Source: Aliitabrizicola sp041905595
GTDB taxonomy: Bacteria; Pseudomonadota; Alphaproteobacteria; Rhodobacterales; Rhodobacteraceae
Direction of reading: 5' to 3'
Assembly (NCBI GenBank): GCA_041905595.1
Contig: JAYRKT010000006.1
Coordinates: forward strand, 62,001-126,000
Length of the DNA: 64,000 nucleotides
Positions within the stretch are counted from its first letter, which is position 1, and each line of letters opens with the position of its first letter. Below are positions 53,143 through 62,094 of this stretch, piece after piece. The position numbers and the translations under genes are program-made. Below the pieces are notes generated by a model. That model was not told the origin of the DNA, did not search any database, and saw nothing but the letters and a program-made list of their open reading frames with translations.

Positions 53143-54054
53143 TCAGCCCTGGGCGACAGTCAGTGTCAGGAACCGGGCCAGATCGGCCGCCTCCGCATGC
53201 AATGCCCCGGCGGATGCAGGACGTGTCAGAAAGGAAAGCGCCAGATCTGCAAGCCCCGGCAGCGGCACGGTAAGCCCCTGACGCTCCAGGTCTGCGGTCA
53301 GGGATGTCGGATCAGAGGGGACATAACTGCCTCCCTCGATCCCGGACACCTGCACGCCCGACGATGTGCGGAACAGGACGATCCGCGAACTGGCAAGCTG
53401 GAGTTCCGCTGTGGCGATGGTCTGGCCCTGCATCAAGCCCACCAGAATGTCTGCCGGACGTCCCGGGGCCAGCACCAACAGGTCGATCCGCTCGTCTCCG
53501 CGCGCGACAAGGTTCGCATGGATCACCCTGCCGTTTCGCGAGGCCTGTCCGCTCAGTTCGATACGGCCCCCCGGGATATCTTCGGCATAGGTCACATCGA
53601 GCCGACCGCGCGCTGCCTCGGCAAAGGTAAGATGCCCACGGATCAACTCGCCGGCGTGAAAGGGCGACCAGGCCCAGGAATAGGCGACAAACTGGCCCAG
53701 AAGCGCATCCGAGGTGGTTGTCGCACCCCCACCTTCGCCCAGGAACCGCTGCGCCCGAACAAGCAGGTCGGTTCTGTTCGCGCCGTAGAGGAGGCACAGC
53801 TCGTCAAGAAAGGCCTCCTCGGAACAGGCCGAGATCCAGGTGCCGCCGCGATGGGTGCCGATCAGGCGGGCCCAGTCTTCGTAAACTGTGGGCGAGCGGG
53901 GCAGCGCCCGGCCTTGAAGCCATTTGAAGCTGCGCTCCAGGTCGACTTCGGTCTGGGGATTGACGGCGCGGAACCGGGCACAAAGCTCCTTCCGCGTGCC
54001 GCAGCCAAGGAGGACGGCAGTCAGGCTCAGTTTCCGCGCGAAGGCATGGGACAT
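53143..54054 (-). CDS. Uncharacterised 303-residue protein
   Basis: I do not recognise this protein. It has no signal peptide or membrane helix. The first 70 residues (SLTAVLLGCGTRKELCARF, SFKWLQGRALPRSPTVYEDWARLIG) read like a helical, possibly DNA-binding region; the middle (about 110-260) looks like a beta-rich sensing domain. Several cysteines are near the N terminus (C18, C25). It has its own promoter region and is divergent from phnC with 231 bp between. A regulatory role is possible but unproven. Confidence 0.6.
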   Translation of the reverse strand: MSHAFARKLSLTAVLLGCGTRKELCARFRAVNPQTEVDLERSFKWLQGRALPRSPTVYEDWARLIGTHRGGTWISACSEEAFLDELCLLYGANRTDLLVRAQRFLGEGGGATTTSDALLGQFVAYSWAWSPFHAGELIRGHLTFAEAARGRLDVTYAEDIPGGRIELSGQASRNGRVIHANLVARGDERIDLLVLAPGRPADILVGLMQGQTIATAELQLASSRIVLFRTSSGVQVSGIEGGSYVPSDPTSLTADLERQGLTVPLPGLADLALSFLTRPASAGALHAEAADLARFLTLTVAQG

Positions 54055-54285
54055 GGAAAGATTTCTAGTGCTCTGCCATCTGGTAGTGTTCAGGGCGGGT
54101 GATCAGGTGGCGTAACGGAATTCCAGTGGACGGTGGGGTTAAGTTGCAGCAGTTGAAGGGAAACACCAGAGGAATTTCGGGGGTCTGCGACGTGGTCGCG
54201 TAGCCGGACCGGCTGCGAGCGCCAGAAGGATTACCCGGCTTACGACCCCGTTCCGTCAAGAAAGCTTCACCGGCGCGAAACCACA

Positions 54286-55158
54286 GTGTCACGTTCGATC
54301 CCTATCCCCGCGGCATCCAACCGGGGGCGACGGGTGCTGGAACTTCGGAACGTCACACGCATGTTCGGCCGCAAGGCTGCGGTCGACAATGCCAGCTTCA
54401 GGGTCGACGGGCCGGCGTTCATCGGCATCATCGGCCGGTCGGGTGCGGGCAAGTCGACCGTCCTGCGGATGATGAACCGGCTGACGGATGCAAGTTCGGG
54501 CGAGATCCTGTTCGAAGGGCGCGACATCCTGGCCCTCGAAGGATCGGCCAAGCGCGCCTGGCAGAGCCAGTGCGCGATGATCTTCCAGCAGTTCAACCTC
54601 GTGCCGCGGCTCGACGTGGCGTCGAACGTATTGCACGGGCTTCTGAACCGCCGCTCGACGCTGGCGACAATGTTCAGTCTCTGGCCCGAGACCGACATCA
54701 CACGCGCGCTCGAGATTCTCGACCGGCTTGGCATCGCCGAACAGGCCCCGAAACGGGCCGAGGCGCTGTCGGGCGGTCAGCAGCAGCGGGTGGCGATTGC
54801 CCGGGCGCTGATGCAGGACCCCAGGGTGATCCTGGCCGACGAGCCGATTGCCAGCCTCGATCCGATGAACGCGCAGGTGGTGATGGATACGCTGCGCCGC
54901 ATCCACGACGAGGATGGGCGCATGGTGGTTGCGAACCTCCATACGCTCGACACCGCGCGGCGGTACTGTGACCGGGTGATCGGGATGCGCGACGGGCGGA
55001 TCGTCTTTGACGGCACGCCCGACCAGCTTTCGACCGGTGTCGCCCGCGACATCTACGGCGCCGACGAGACCTTCTCCGAGGACGCGACCTCGACCTCGAT
55101 CGACAGGCTGGGCAGCGCGCCGGACCGGCGCTTTGCCGAGACGATGATTTCCCAGTGA
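54286..55158 (+). CDS. phnC: Phosphonate ABC transporter ATP-binding protein PhnC
   Basis: A 290-residue ATPase of the phosphonate importer: Walker A GRSGAGKST, Q-loop FQQFNLVPRLDVASNVLHG (characteristic of PhnC), signature LSGGQQQRVAIARAL and Walker B ILADEPIASLD. The start is a GTG at 54286 with no visible ribosome site; the C-terminal tail of about 30 residues is slightly longer than usual. First of four importer genes. Confidence 0.9.
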   Translation: MSRSIPIPAASNRGRRVLELRNVTRMFGRKAAVDNASFRVDGPAFIGIIGRSGAGKSTVLRMMNRLTDASSGEILFEGRDILALEGSAKRAWQSQCAMIFQQFNLVPRLDVASNVLHGLLNRRSTLATMFSLWPETDITRALEILDRLGIAEQAPKRAEALSGGQQQRVAIARALMQDPRVILADEPIASLDPMNAQVVMDTLRRIHDEDGRMVVANLHTLDTARRYCDRVIGMRDGRIVFDGTPDQLSTGVARDIYGADETFSEDATSTSIDRLGSAPDRRFAETMISQ

Positions 55159-55214
55159 CAACAGGACTTTGACCGGGCGCAGGGCAGGTTCCGCGCCCCC
55201 TTAGGAGAGACGAC

Positions 55215-56114
55215 ATGAAACTGACCCTCGCCATCCTTGCGGCGTCCACCGCGCTTGCCGGTTCCGCTCTGGCCCAGGACAAGATCACCGGCTTCAACAT
55301 CGGCATCCTCGGCGGCGAGAATGCCCAGGACCGCATCACCTCGAACGAATGCTACCGCAAGAAGATCGAGGATGCGCTTGGCGTTCCGGTGAAGCTCTTC
55401 ACCCCGGCCGACTATGACGGCGTGATCCAGGGACTCCTGGGCGGCACCATCGACATGGCCTGGCTTGGCGCCTCGGGCTTTGCCAAGATCTATCTGACCG
55501 ACCCGACCGCGGTCGATCTGGAGCTGACCAAGGAAAACTCGAACGGCCTGACCGGCTACTACTCGATCGGTTTCGCCCGCAAGGACAGCGGCATCACCTC
55601 GCTGGCCGATGCCAAGGGCAAGACCTTCGCTTTTGCCGAGCCGAACTCGACCTCGGGCTACCTCGTTCCGAACTTCGAGATCGCCAAGCAGGTTGGCGAA
55701 CCGGCCGACGCCTATTTCTCGGAGGTCAAGTTCTCGGGCGGTCACGAGCAGACCATCGTCGGCGTCGCCAACGGCACCTTTCAGGCGGGCGTGAGCTGGG
55801 CGGACGGCACCGGCAACTGGGAAGATGGCTTCAACAACGGCGCTTTCCGCAAGGCCGCCGATGCCGGTCTCGTGGACATGAACGAGCTGGTTGAGATCTG
55901 GCGCTCGTCGATGATCCCGGAAGGCCCGATGGTGGTGCGCTCGGCTCTGCCGGCAGATGTGAAGGACAAGGTCACCCAGATCACCGCCGACCTGTGGGAA
56001 ACCGACAAGGACTGCGCCTATGGCGTGGCCCAGGGCGAGGCCAAGGATTTCGTGCCGGTGACGCTCGATGCCTATCAGGGCATCATCGAGCTGCGCAAAT
56101 CCCAGACCAACTGA
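55215..56114 (+). CDS. phnD: Phosphonate ABC transporter substrate-binding protein PhnD
   Basis: A 299-residue periplasmic binding protein with a signal peptide (about 1-20, ending ALAQD). The family pattern NIGILGGENAQDR, QGLLGGTIDMAWLGASGFAKIY and DPNSTSGYLVPNFEIA-like segment are clear. It binds phosphonates (for example 2-aminoethylphosphonate) and delivers them to PhnE. GGAGAGA precedes the ATG. Confidence 0.92.
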   Translation: MKLTLAILAASTALAGSALAQDKITGFNIGILGGENAQDRITSNECYRKKIEDALGVPVKLFTPADYDGVIQGLLGGTIDMAWLGASGFAKIYLTDPTAVDLELTKENSNGLTGYYSIGFARKDSGITSLADAKGKTFAFAEPNSTSGYLVPNFEIAKQVGEPADAYFSEVKFSGGHEQTIVGVANGTFQAGVSWADGTGNWEDGFNNGAFRKAADAGLVDMNELVEIWRSSMIPEGPMVVRSALPADVKDKVTQITADLWETDKDCAYGVAQGEAKDFVPVTLDAYQGIIELRKSQTN

Positions 56115-56176
56115 CCTTCGGCAGGCGGGCGGGGTCCTTCCCGCCCGCCGCCGTTTCGGCCGGGGGGCCAGCGCGA

Positions 56177-57058
56177 ATGACCGATATCATCCTCGGACCG
56201 GCACGCGCCGACCGCCCGCCGCCCCGGCTTGAAAGGGATTACCTTCGCCTTGTGCGGCAGAAGCGGCTTTACAGCTTCGCGCTTCTGGCGATCTTCCTGC
56301 TTCTCCTCGCCTCCGGATTTGTCGCCGCCGACGCCCGCAATGCCGGCGGCTTCTGGGAGGGGCTGCACCGCTTGGGCGATTTCCCGTCCGAGGTCCTCTC
56401 CGAAGCCTGGAGGAACCGCGCCGCGATTCCCGGGCTGATCCTCGACTTTGTGCCCTCGCTGATCGAGACGGTGAACATCGCCGCCGTCTCGACCCTGATC
56501 GGTGCGCTCGCTGCCGTCGTCCTGGCCCTGCTTTCGATCCGCTGTCTGGCCCGCTGGCCGCGCCTGACCACGCTGTTCCGCCGTTCGATGGACGCCTTCC
56601 GCGCGCTGCCCGAGGTGGTGATCGCGCTGGTGCTGATCTACATCCTCGGTGGCGGGCCGGTGCCCGCGATGATCGCCATCGCCGTCCATACCGCCGGCGC
56701 GCTTGGCAAGCTTTTTTCCGAAGTTGCCGAGAATGCCGACCTCAAGCCGGTCGAGGGGTTGACCTCGGTCGGCGCGAGTTGGGGTCAGAAGATGTGGCTC
56801 GGCGTCATCCCTCAGGTCGCGCCCGACTGGCTGAGCTATGCCTTGCAGCGTTTCGAGATCAACATCCGTGCCTCGGCCATCCTCGGCTTCGTCGGCTCGG
56901 GCGGCATCGGCTATGACCTGAAGGTGGCGATGCAATGGGGGCAGGGGAAATACGATCAGGTCGTCGCGATCTTCCTGCTGCTGTTCGCCACCATCGTCAT
57001 CGTCGACCAGATTTCCAGCCATTACCGGACCCTGCTGGTGAAAGGCCATCCGCAATGA
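56177..57058 (+). CDS. phnE: Phosphonate ABC transporter permease PhnE (first copy)
   Basis: A 293-residue permease with a cytoplasmic N terminus, first hydrophobic helix at about residues 35-55 and five further helices. Motif FRALPEVVIALVLIYILGGGP and the docking loop AENADLKPVEGLTSVGASWGQKM identify PhnE. Start at the ATG at 56177. Overlaps the second permease gene by 4 bp (ATGA). Confidence 0.9.
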   Translation: MTDIILGPARADRPPPRLERDYLRLVRQKRLYSFALLAIFLLLLASGFVAADARNAGGFWEGLHRLGDFPSEVLSEAWRNRAAIPGLILDFVPSLIETVNIAAVSTLIGALAAVVLALLSIRCLARWPRLTTLFRRSMDAFRALPEVVIALVLIYILGGGPVPAMIAIAVHTAGALGKLFSEVAENADLKPVEGLTSVGASWGQKMWLGVIPQVAPDWLSYALQRFEINIRASAILGFVGSGGIGYDLKVAMQWGQGKYDQVVAIFLLLFATIVIVDQISSHYRTLLVKGHPQ

Positions 57059-58392
57059 CCGTCAGCGGCCTAGCCTCATCCCGCGACCTGCGCGCCGAGG
57101 TCACGCGTCTGTTCGACCGCCGCCGCCGGCTGTCTTTCCTGATCCCGGCGCTGGTGCTGCTCTATCTTGGCTATATCGCCATCGCCTTCGACATCGCCGG
57201 TCTTGCCGGGCGCGCCCGGATGGACAACGCCGCGACGCTCCTGTCCGATTTCTGGAGCTACAAGACCCATGTCACCCGCGACGCCCGCAGCGGCGGTGTG
57301 ACCGTGGCGATCGAAGGCGAGGCGAAGGGCTTGTTCCCGCGCGAGAAATGGCCGGACTGGGTGACGGAAACCGACGGGATCACCCGCATCGATCTCGGCC
57401 GCGGCAGCCTCGTCACCTATCAGGGCGACCGCACCACCTTCACCATTCCCGGGTCGGGTGAGGTGGTCATCGAGCGGACCCCTCAAGGCGTGACCTACAC
57501 CGCGCCCCCCGGCTTTCCCGCCGATCGGATCAGCGCCTCGGATGCCAAGGTCACGGTGACCGCCCCGCAGGGCAGGGTCAGCGTCAGCCGCGCCAAGACC
57601 GAAACCTTCCGCTACTCGCCGGGGTGGGAGCTGTTCTTCTTCACCATCGACAGCCCCTTCTACGGGAAGGGCCCGCTCGACCTTGCGGCGCTTGCCGTTT
57701 CAGGCGAACGGATCGATCCCGGGCAGGCCAATATCGCGCTGATGGCCAGTGAGTTCTGGAACAACCGCATGTGGCACCACCGCGACGTGGCGGGCGCCCT
57801 GTTCGAGACGATCCTGATGGCCTTCCTCGGCACCGCGACGGGGGCAATCATCGCCTTGCCGCTGGCTTTCCTGGCCGCCTCGAACCTGACCCCGAGCCGG
57901 GGCGTGCGCTTCGGGATGCGCCGGGTCTTCGACTTCGTCCGCGGCGTGGACGCGCTGATCTGGACCATCGTGCTCGCCCGCGCCTTCGGGCCCGGGCCGC
58001 TGACCGGCGCCCTGGCCATCCTCATCACCGAGGTCGGCAGCTTCGGCAAGCAGTTCTCCGAGGCGCTTGAGAACATCGACGGGAAACAGGTCGAGGGCAT
58101 CCGCTCGACCGGCGCCAACGCCGCGCAAAGGATGCGCTTCGGTGTGGTCCCGCAACTCGTCCCGGTGCTGCTGAGCCAGGTGCTTTACGCCTTCGAGTCG
58201 AACACACGTTCGGCCACGGTGATCGGCGCCATCGTCGGCGGCGGGATAGGCCTTCTCCTCACCCAGGCGATCATCACCCAGAAGGACTGGGAAGATGTCG
58301 CCTACTACATCCTGCTCATCATCCTGATGGTCATGGCAATGGACAGCCTGTCGGGCTGGCTGCGCAAGCGGCTGATCAAGGGGGGGCATTGA
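57055..58392 (+). CDS. phnE: Phosphonate ABC transporter permease PhnE (second copy, with N-terminal extension)
   Basis: A 445-residue permease, much longer than the usual 260-290. After one N-terminal helix (about 25-45) there is a periplasmic beta-rich insert of about 160 residues (50-225), followed by the normal permease helices and the docking loop LENIDGKQVEGIRSTGANAAQRM. Known PhnE pairs in Rhodobacterales include such a long partner. The insert may contact PhnD or the envelope; not tested. Confidence 0.88.
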   Translation: MTVSGLASSRDLRAEVTRLFDRRRRLSFLIPALVLLYLGYIAIAFDIAGLAGRARMDNAATLLSDFWSYKTHVTRDARSGGVTVAIEGEAKGLFPREKWPDWVTETDGITRIDLGRGSLVTYQGDRTTFTIPGSGEVVIERTPQGVTYTAPPGFPADRISASDAKVTVTAPQGRVSVSRAKTETFRYSPGWELFFFTIDSPFYGKGPLDLAALAVSGERIDPGQANIALMASEFWNNRMWHHRDVAGALFETILMAFLGTATGAIIALPLAFLAASNLTPSRGVRFGMRRVFDFVRGVDALIWTIVLARAFGPGPLTGALAILITEVGSFGKQFSEALENIDGKQVEGIRSTGANAAQRMRFGVVPQLVPVLLSQVLYAFESNTRSATVIGAIVGGGIGLLLTQAIITQKDWEDVAYYILLIILMVMAMDSLSGWLRKRLIKGGH

Positions 58393-58443
58393 GTGGACGC
58401 GATGCCTCTGCCACAAATCCACGAGCCCGACAGGAGACCCGGC

Positions 58444-59061
58444 ATGCCCAAACTCTCGGCCGACCAGCCCTTTGTCCACAACGGCTGCGAGATCTCGAAT
58501 TCGACATTTGGCGGCTGGTGCGAGGTGGGCGAGGGCTCGCGCATCCAGAATTGCACCTTCGACGACTATGCCTATTGCGACCGCTATTCGGACATTGCCA
58601 ATACCACGGTCGGCAAGTTCGCCAACATCGCCGCCTTCACCCGGATCGGCCCGACCGACCATCCGATGGGCAATGCCTCGCTTCACCATTTCCTCTACCG
58701 CTCGTCCTATTACTGGGAGGATGCGCAGGACGACCCGGCGTTCTTCGCCCGCCGCAAAAGTCGGCGGACCGAGCTGGGCCATGACTGCTGGATCGGCCAC
58801 GGCGCCATCATCCGGCCGGATGTCAGCGTCGGGATCGGCGCGGTGGTCGCGGCCGGGGCGGTGGTGACCCGGGATGTGGCGCCCTACATGATCGTGGCGG
58901 GCGTTCCCGCCGTCCCGCTGCGCGAGCGCTTCCCGAAGGCCATCGCCGAGCGGCTGCTCGCTCTCGCCTGGTGGGACTGGGATCACGCCCGGCTTCGGGC
59001 GGCGCTGGATGATTTCCGCGCTCTGCCGGCCGAGGCTTTCCTCGAGAAGTATGGCGGCTGA
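58444..59061 (+). CDS. Hexapeptide-repeat acyltransferase of phosphonate loci
   Basis: A 205-residue left-handed beta-helix protein of the transferase hexapeptide family: repeated (LIV)GxxxX hexads around residues 30-75 and 115-150, ending with VAGVPAVPLRERFP, as in xenobiotic acetyltransferases. A subgroup of this family travels with phn genes and is proposed to acylate aminophosphonates. GGAG precedes the ATG at 58444. Last gene of the importer operon; followed by a hairpin. Confidence 0.85.
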   Translation: MPKLSADQPFVHNGCEISNSTFGGWCEVGEGSRIQNCTFDDYAYCDRYSDIANTTVGKFANIAAFTRIGPTDHPMGNASLHHFLYRSSYYWEDAQDDPAFFARRKSRRTELGHDCWIGHGAIIRPDVSVGIGAVVAAGAVVTRDVAPYMIVAGVPAVPLRERFPKAIAERLLALAWWDWDHARLRAALDDFRALPAEAFLEKYGG

Positions 59062-59107
59062 CCCGGCCGACTGGGGCGCGACGCGCAAAATTCTTTCAAG
59101 AACCTTG

Positions 59108-59131
59108 CCAAAAGCCTTGGAAGGCTTTTGG
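59108..59131. terminator. Perfect inverted repeat, probable terminator
   Basis: CCAAAAGCCTT, GG, AAGGCTTTTGG: an 11-bp perfect stem with a 2-base spacer (4-base loop after opening). Lies between the convergent acyltransferase and phnF genes and can act in both directions. The terminal CTTTTGG arms give a short T-rich end. Its form suggests a repeated hairpin family. Confidence 0.6.
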
Positions 59132-59157
59132 TCATGTCTGCTTGTGGGACCGGGGTG

Positions 59158-59868
59158 CTAGTCGGGCGCGACGGTCAACGTCACCCGGTCACCGGCAAAC
59201 CAGGTCGTGCCGTATTCGACGGGAAAGCCGCGACTGTCGACATTGACCGCCACCGATTTCAACAGCGGCGCCCCTTCCTGCAGCCGCAAACGCAGCGCCA
59301 TCAAGGCATCCGCGACATGAGCGGTGATCCGCGTCGAGGCCCGGGTGTAGTCCGTTACCCCCACCAATGCCAGCGCAGCGGTGATCGAGTTCTGCCGTTC
59401 AAGATGCGGCATCAGCCCCGGCAGGCGCGCGGCCGGAAAGACCGAGCGGAAATGGGCGATCTCGACCCCGTCGGCCAGGGACAGCCCCTCGATCACCAGG
59501 ACCGGGTCCCCGGGCGCAAGGCCGAGGGCCTCGGCCTCTTCGGCGCTTGCGGCCCGCGTCTCGCGCGAGAGAAGCTCGCGCGACGGGGTCCGTCCCGTGG
59601 CCAGCAGGTTCTGGTGAAACCTGACGCGGCGCCCCAGGGGATAATCCGCGGGGACGACCGAGACATAGACACCCGATCCGCGTCGGGAATGAACCGTTCC
59701 TGCTTCGGCCAGCGCGGCGAGGGCGTGGCGCACCGTATGGCGGTTCACGCCGAAGCGGCGCGACAACTCAGCCTCGGTCGGCAGCTTGTCCCCTGGTCGG
59801 TAATGCCCTGCGGCGATCTCCTCCGACAGGGTTTCGGCGATGGTCTTCCAGATTGCGCTGCGGGGCAG
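59158..59868 (-). CDS. phnF: GntR/HutC family regulator PhnF (probable CTG start)
   Basis: About 236 residues: GntR helix-turn-helix (about 1-75, SRRFGVNRHTVRHALAALAEAGTV) and a HutC-type UTRA effector domain. A TTG at 59766 would remove the first helix. In frame upstream the sequence reads LPRSAIWKTIAETLSEEIAAG, matching the normal PhnF N terminus, and an in-frame TGA lies at 59881-59883, so no ATG, GTG or TTG exists in the true N-terminal part. A CTG at 59866-59868 follows GGGAGG by 5 bases, the likely start. A one-base indel after an ATG at 59884 is the alternative. It likely represses phnG-L. Confidence 0.8.
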   Translation of the reverse strand: MPRSAIWKTIAETLSEEIAAGHYRPGDKLPTEAELSRRFGVNRHTVRHALAALAEAGTVHSRRGSGVYVSVVPADYPLGRRVRFHQNLLATGRTPSRELLSRETRAASAEEAEALGLAPGDPVLVIEGLSLADGVEIAHFRSVFPAARLPGLMPHLERQNSITAALALVGVTDYTRASTRITAHVADALMALRLRLQEGAPLLKSVAVNVDSRGFPVEYGTTWFAGDRVTLTVAPD

Positions 59869-59934
59869 GGTCGCCTCCCGTCATGAAAATTTCATCGCGC
59901 CATTGCTTGCCTGAAGCCCGGCATGTGGATAATA

Positions 59935-59964
59935 TTTGTCTAGTTGTATATTTATATGGACAAA
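59935..59964. promoter_or_regulatory. Candidate PhnF operator
   Basis: TTTGTCTA and TGGACAAA form the ends of a 30-bp imperfect dyad between phnF and phnG, enclosing AT-rich DNA (GTTGTATATTTATA). GTCTAG and GTATAT resemble half sites of the GTxTAxAC type used by HutC-like GntR regulators. Specific binding is inferred. Confidence 0.35.
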
Positions 59965-59972
59965 TCCGCAAG

Positions 59973-60431
59973 ATGTCCGTCGAACGGTCCTTTTCCCCGG
60001 AAATCCTGGCCCGCCGCCGCTGGATGGGGCTCGCTGCGCGATCCAATCCCGACCGCCTGCGCGAGCTCTTGCCCGAGCTTCCGGCCCATGAGCTGCTTCG
60101 CGCACCCGAGATTGGCGCGGTGATGGTGCAGGGGCGTGCCGGCGGCTCCGGGACGCCGTTCAATGTTGGCGAGATGACCGTGACCCGCTGTTCGGTCCGG
60201 CTGGGCAGCGGGGTGGTCGGACATGCCCATGTGCAGGGCCGCGACCGCGACCATGCCCGCCGCGCGGCCGTGCTGGATGCGCTGATGCAGACCGATGCGG
60301 CGCGGGGGCTGGAAGTCAGGGTGCTCGCCTCCCTCGCCGAGGAAGAGGATGCACGGCGCGCCATTCGCGCCGCCCGGGCCGCCGCGACGCGGGTTGAGTT
60401 CTTTACGCTGGTCCGGGGGGAAGACCAATGA
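59973..60431 (+). CDS. phnG: C-P lyase subunit PhnG
   Basis: A 152-residue subunit of the C-P lyase core complex (PhnGHIJ). Family hallmarks: RRRWMGLAARS near residue 14 and VQGRAGGSGTPFNVGEMTVTR in the middle, then GHAHVQGRDRDHA. The ATG at 59973 gives the usual length; the ribosome site is weak. First gene of the lyase operon; overlaps phnH by 4 bp. Confidence 0.9.
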   Translation: MSVERSFSPEILARRRWMGLAARSNPDRLRELLPELPAHELLRAPEIGAVMVQGRAGGSGTPFNVGEMTVTRCSVRLGSGVVGHAHVQGRDRDHARRAAVLDALMQTDAARGLEVRVLASLAEEEDARRAIRAARAAATRVEFFTLVRGEDQ

Positions 60432-60997
60432 TCTCGCAGGCACTTGGCGGCGGATTTGCCGATGCTCCCATTCAGGCCGCGCGCGCGTTCCGCGCCGCGC
60501 TCGAGGCGATGGCGCGGCCCGGTCGCATCATGACGGTCGAGGGGGTTGCCCCGCCCGCGCCGCTGTCGGTCGGGGCCGGGGTCCTGTTGCTGACGCTCTG
60601 CGACCGCACCACGCCGCTGCATCTCGCCCCGGGCCATGACGCGCCCGAGATCCGCGACTGGGTGACCTTCCACACCGGCGCGCCGCTTGTAACCCCCGGG
60701 GCAGCGGCGTTTGCGCTTGGCAGGTGGCAGGCGCTTCAGCCGGTCACACGCTTCCGCATCGGCCAGCCCGACTATCCTGACCGCTCGGCCACGCTGATTG
60801 TCGAGATGGATGAGCTGACGAATGAGGGAGCGATCCTGTCCGGTCCGGGGATCGAGACGACGGCACGGCTTTCGCTGCCGGAGCTTAAGGCATTCCGCGC
60901 AAATCACGAAATTTTTCCATTGGGTTACGACACGTTCTTCACTTCATCTGACAAGATCGCCGGCCTGCCGCGCTCGACCATTGTGGAGGCCGGCTGA
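60428..60997 (+). CDS. phnH: C-P lyase subunit PhnH
   Basis: A 189-residue core subunit with the PhnH pattern RAFRAALEAMARPG near residue 18 and LTLCDRTTPLHL, then LPGPGI-like SGPGIETTARL. Forms the PhnGHIJ complex with the next gene products. The stop and next start overlap by one base (TGATG). Confidence 0.9.
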   Translation: MISQALGGGFADAPIQAARAFRAALEAMARPGRIMTVEGVAPPAPLSVGAGVLLLTLCDRTTPLHLAPGHDAPEIRDWVTFHTGAPLVTPGAAAFALGRWQALQPVTRFRIGQPDYPDRSATLIVEMDELTNEGAILSGPGIETTARLSLPELKAFRANHEIFPLGYDTFFTSSDKIAGLPRSTIVEAG

Positions 60998-62094
60998 TGT
61001 ATGTCGCGGTCAAGGGCGGCGAGCGGGCGATCGACAATGCCCATGCCTGGCTTTCCCAGGCCCGCCGGGGCGATCCTTCGGTGCCGGAATTGTCGGTGGA
61101 ACAGATCCGCGAGCAGATGACGCTGGCGGTCAACCGGGTGATGGCCGAAGGCTCGCTTCACGATCCCGACCTTGCGGCCCTGGCGATCAAGCAGGCGCGG
61201 GGCGATTTGATCGAGGCGATCTTCCTTATCCGCGCTTACCGCACCACCTTGCCGCGTCTCGGCTCCTCGGCCCCGGTCGATACCGCCGAAATGGCCGTGA
61301 CACGGCGGATTTCGGCAACCTTCAAGGATCTGCCGGGCGGGCAGATCCTGGGGCCGACCTTCGACTATACCCACCGGCTGCTCGATTTCACCCTGGCCGC
61401 CAACGGTTCAGAGGTTGCCGACATGCCAGCCGCCTCTGCGAAGCCGGGGGAAGAGGTGCCGCATGTCATGGAGTTTCTCAACAAGGACGGGCTGATACAG
61501 GCCGAACTTCAGGACGATGGACCCGTCCCGGACCTGACCCGAGAGCCGATGGAGCTGCCAGCCTCCCGGCCGCTTCGGCTGCAGGCGCTGGCGCGGGCGG
61601 ATGAGGGGTTCCTGCTGTCGCTCGCCTATTCGACACAGCGCGGATACGGGCGGACCCACGCCTTTGTCGGCGAGCTCCGCATCGGGACCGTGGCGGTCGA
61701 GATGGATATCCCCGAACTCGGCTTTCCGGTCGAGATCGGGGAAATCGAGCTGACCGAATGCGAGACGGTCAACCAGTTCACCGGATCGAAGACCGAGCCT
61801 GCGCAGTTCACCCGCGGCTATGGCCTCGTCTTCGGGCAGAGCGAGCGCAAGGCGATCTCGATGAGCCTGGTCGACCGGGCGTTGCGCTGGCGAGAACTGG
61901 GCGAGGATTTCACCGGCGCCCCGGCACAGGACGAGGAGTTCGTCCTGATGCACGGCGACAATATCCAGGCGACCGGATTTCTCGAGCATATCAAGCTGCC
62001 GCATTATGTGGATTTCCAGGCCGAGCTGGAACTGATCCGCAAGCTGCGGCACGAGACGGAGCAGTGTGATCTGGCGGCGGAGGAGCAGCCATGA
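60997..62094 (+). CDS. phnI: C-P lyase subunit PhnI
   Basis: A 365-residue PhnI, which with PhnGHL swaps the adenine of ATP for the phosphonate. It opens MYVAVKGGERAIDNAHAWL; the FDYTHRLLDFTLAANGSE and LAYSTQRGYGRTHAFVGELR motifs are diagnostic. Length matches the family (about 355-370). Overlaps phnJ by 4 bp. Confidence 0.93.
   Translation: MYVAVKGGERAIDNAHAWLSQARRGDPSVPELSVEQIREQMTLAVNRVMAEGSLHDPDLAALAIKQARGDLIEAIFLIRAYRTTLPRLGSSAPVDTAEMAVTRRISATFKDLPGGQILGPTFDYTHRLLDFTLAANGSEVADMPAASAKPGEEVPHVMEFLNKDGLIQAELQDDGPVPDLTREPMELPASRPLRLQALARADEGFLLSLAYSTQRGYGRTHAFVGELRIGTVAVEMDIPELGFPVEIGEIELTECETVNQFTGSKTEPAQFTRGYGLVFGQSERKAISMSLVDRALRWRELGEDFTGAPAQDEEFVLMHGDNIQATGFLEHIKLPHYVDFQAELELIRKLRHETEQCDLAAEEQP

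Noticed and set aside
54253..54270. CCGTCAA-N4-GCTTCAC as a Pho box upstream of phnC
   Set aside because: Only about 9 of 14 half-site positions match the PhoB consensus; too weak to report as a site, though a check of PhoB binding would settle it.
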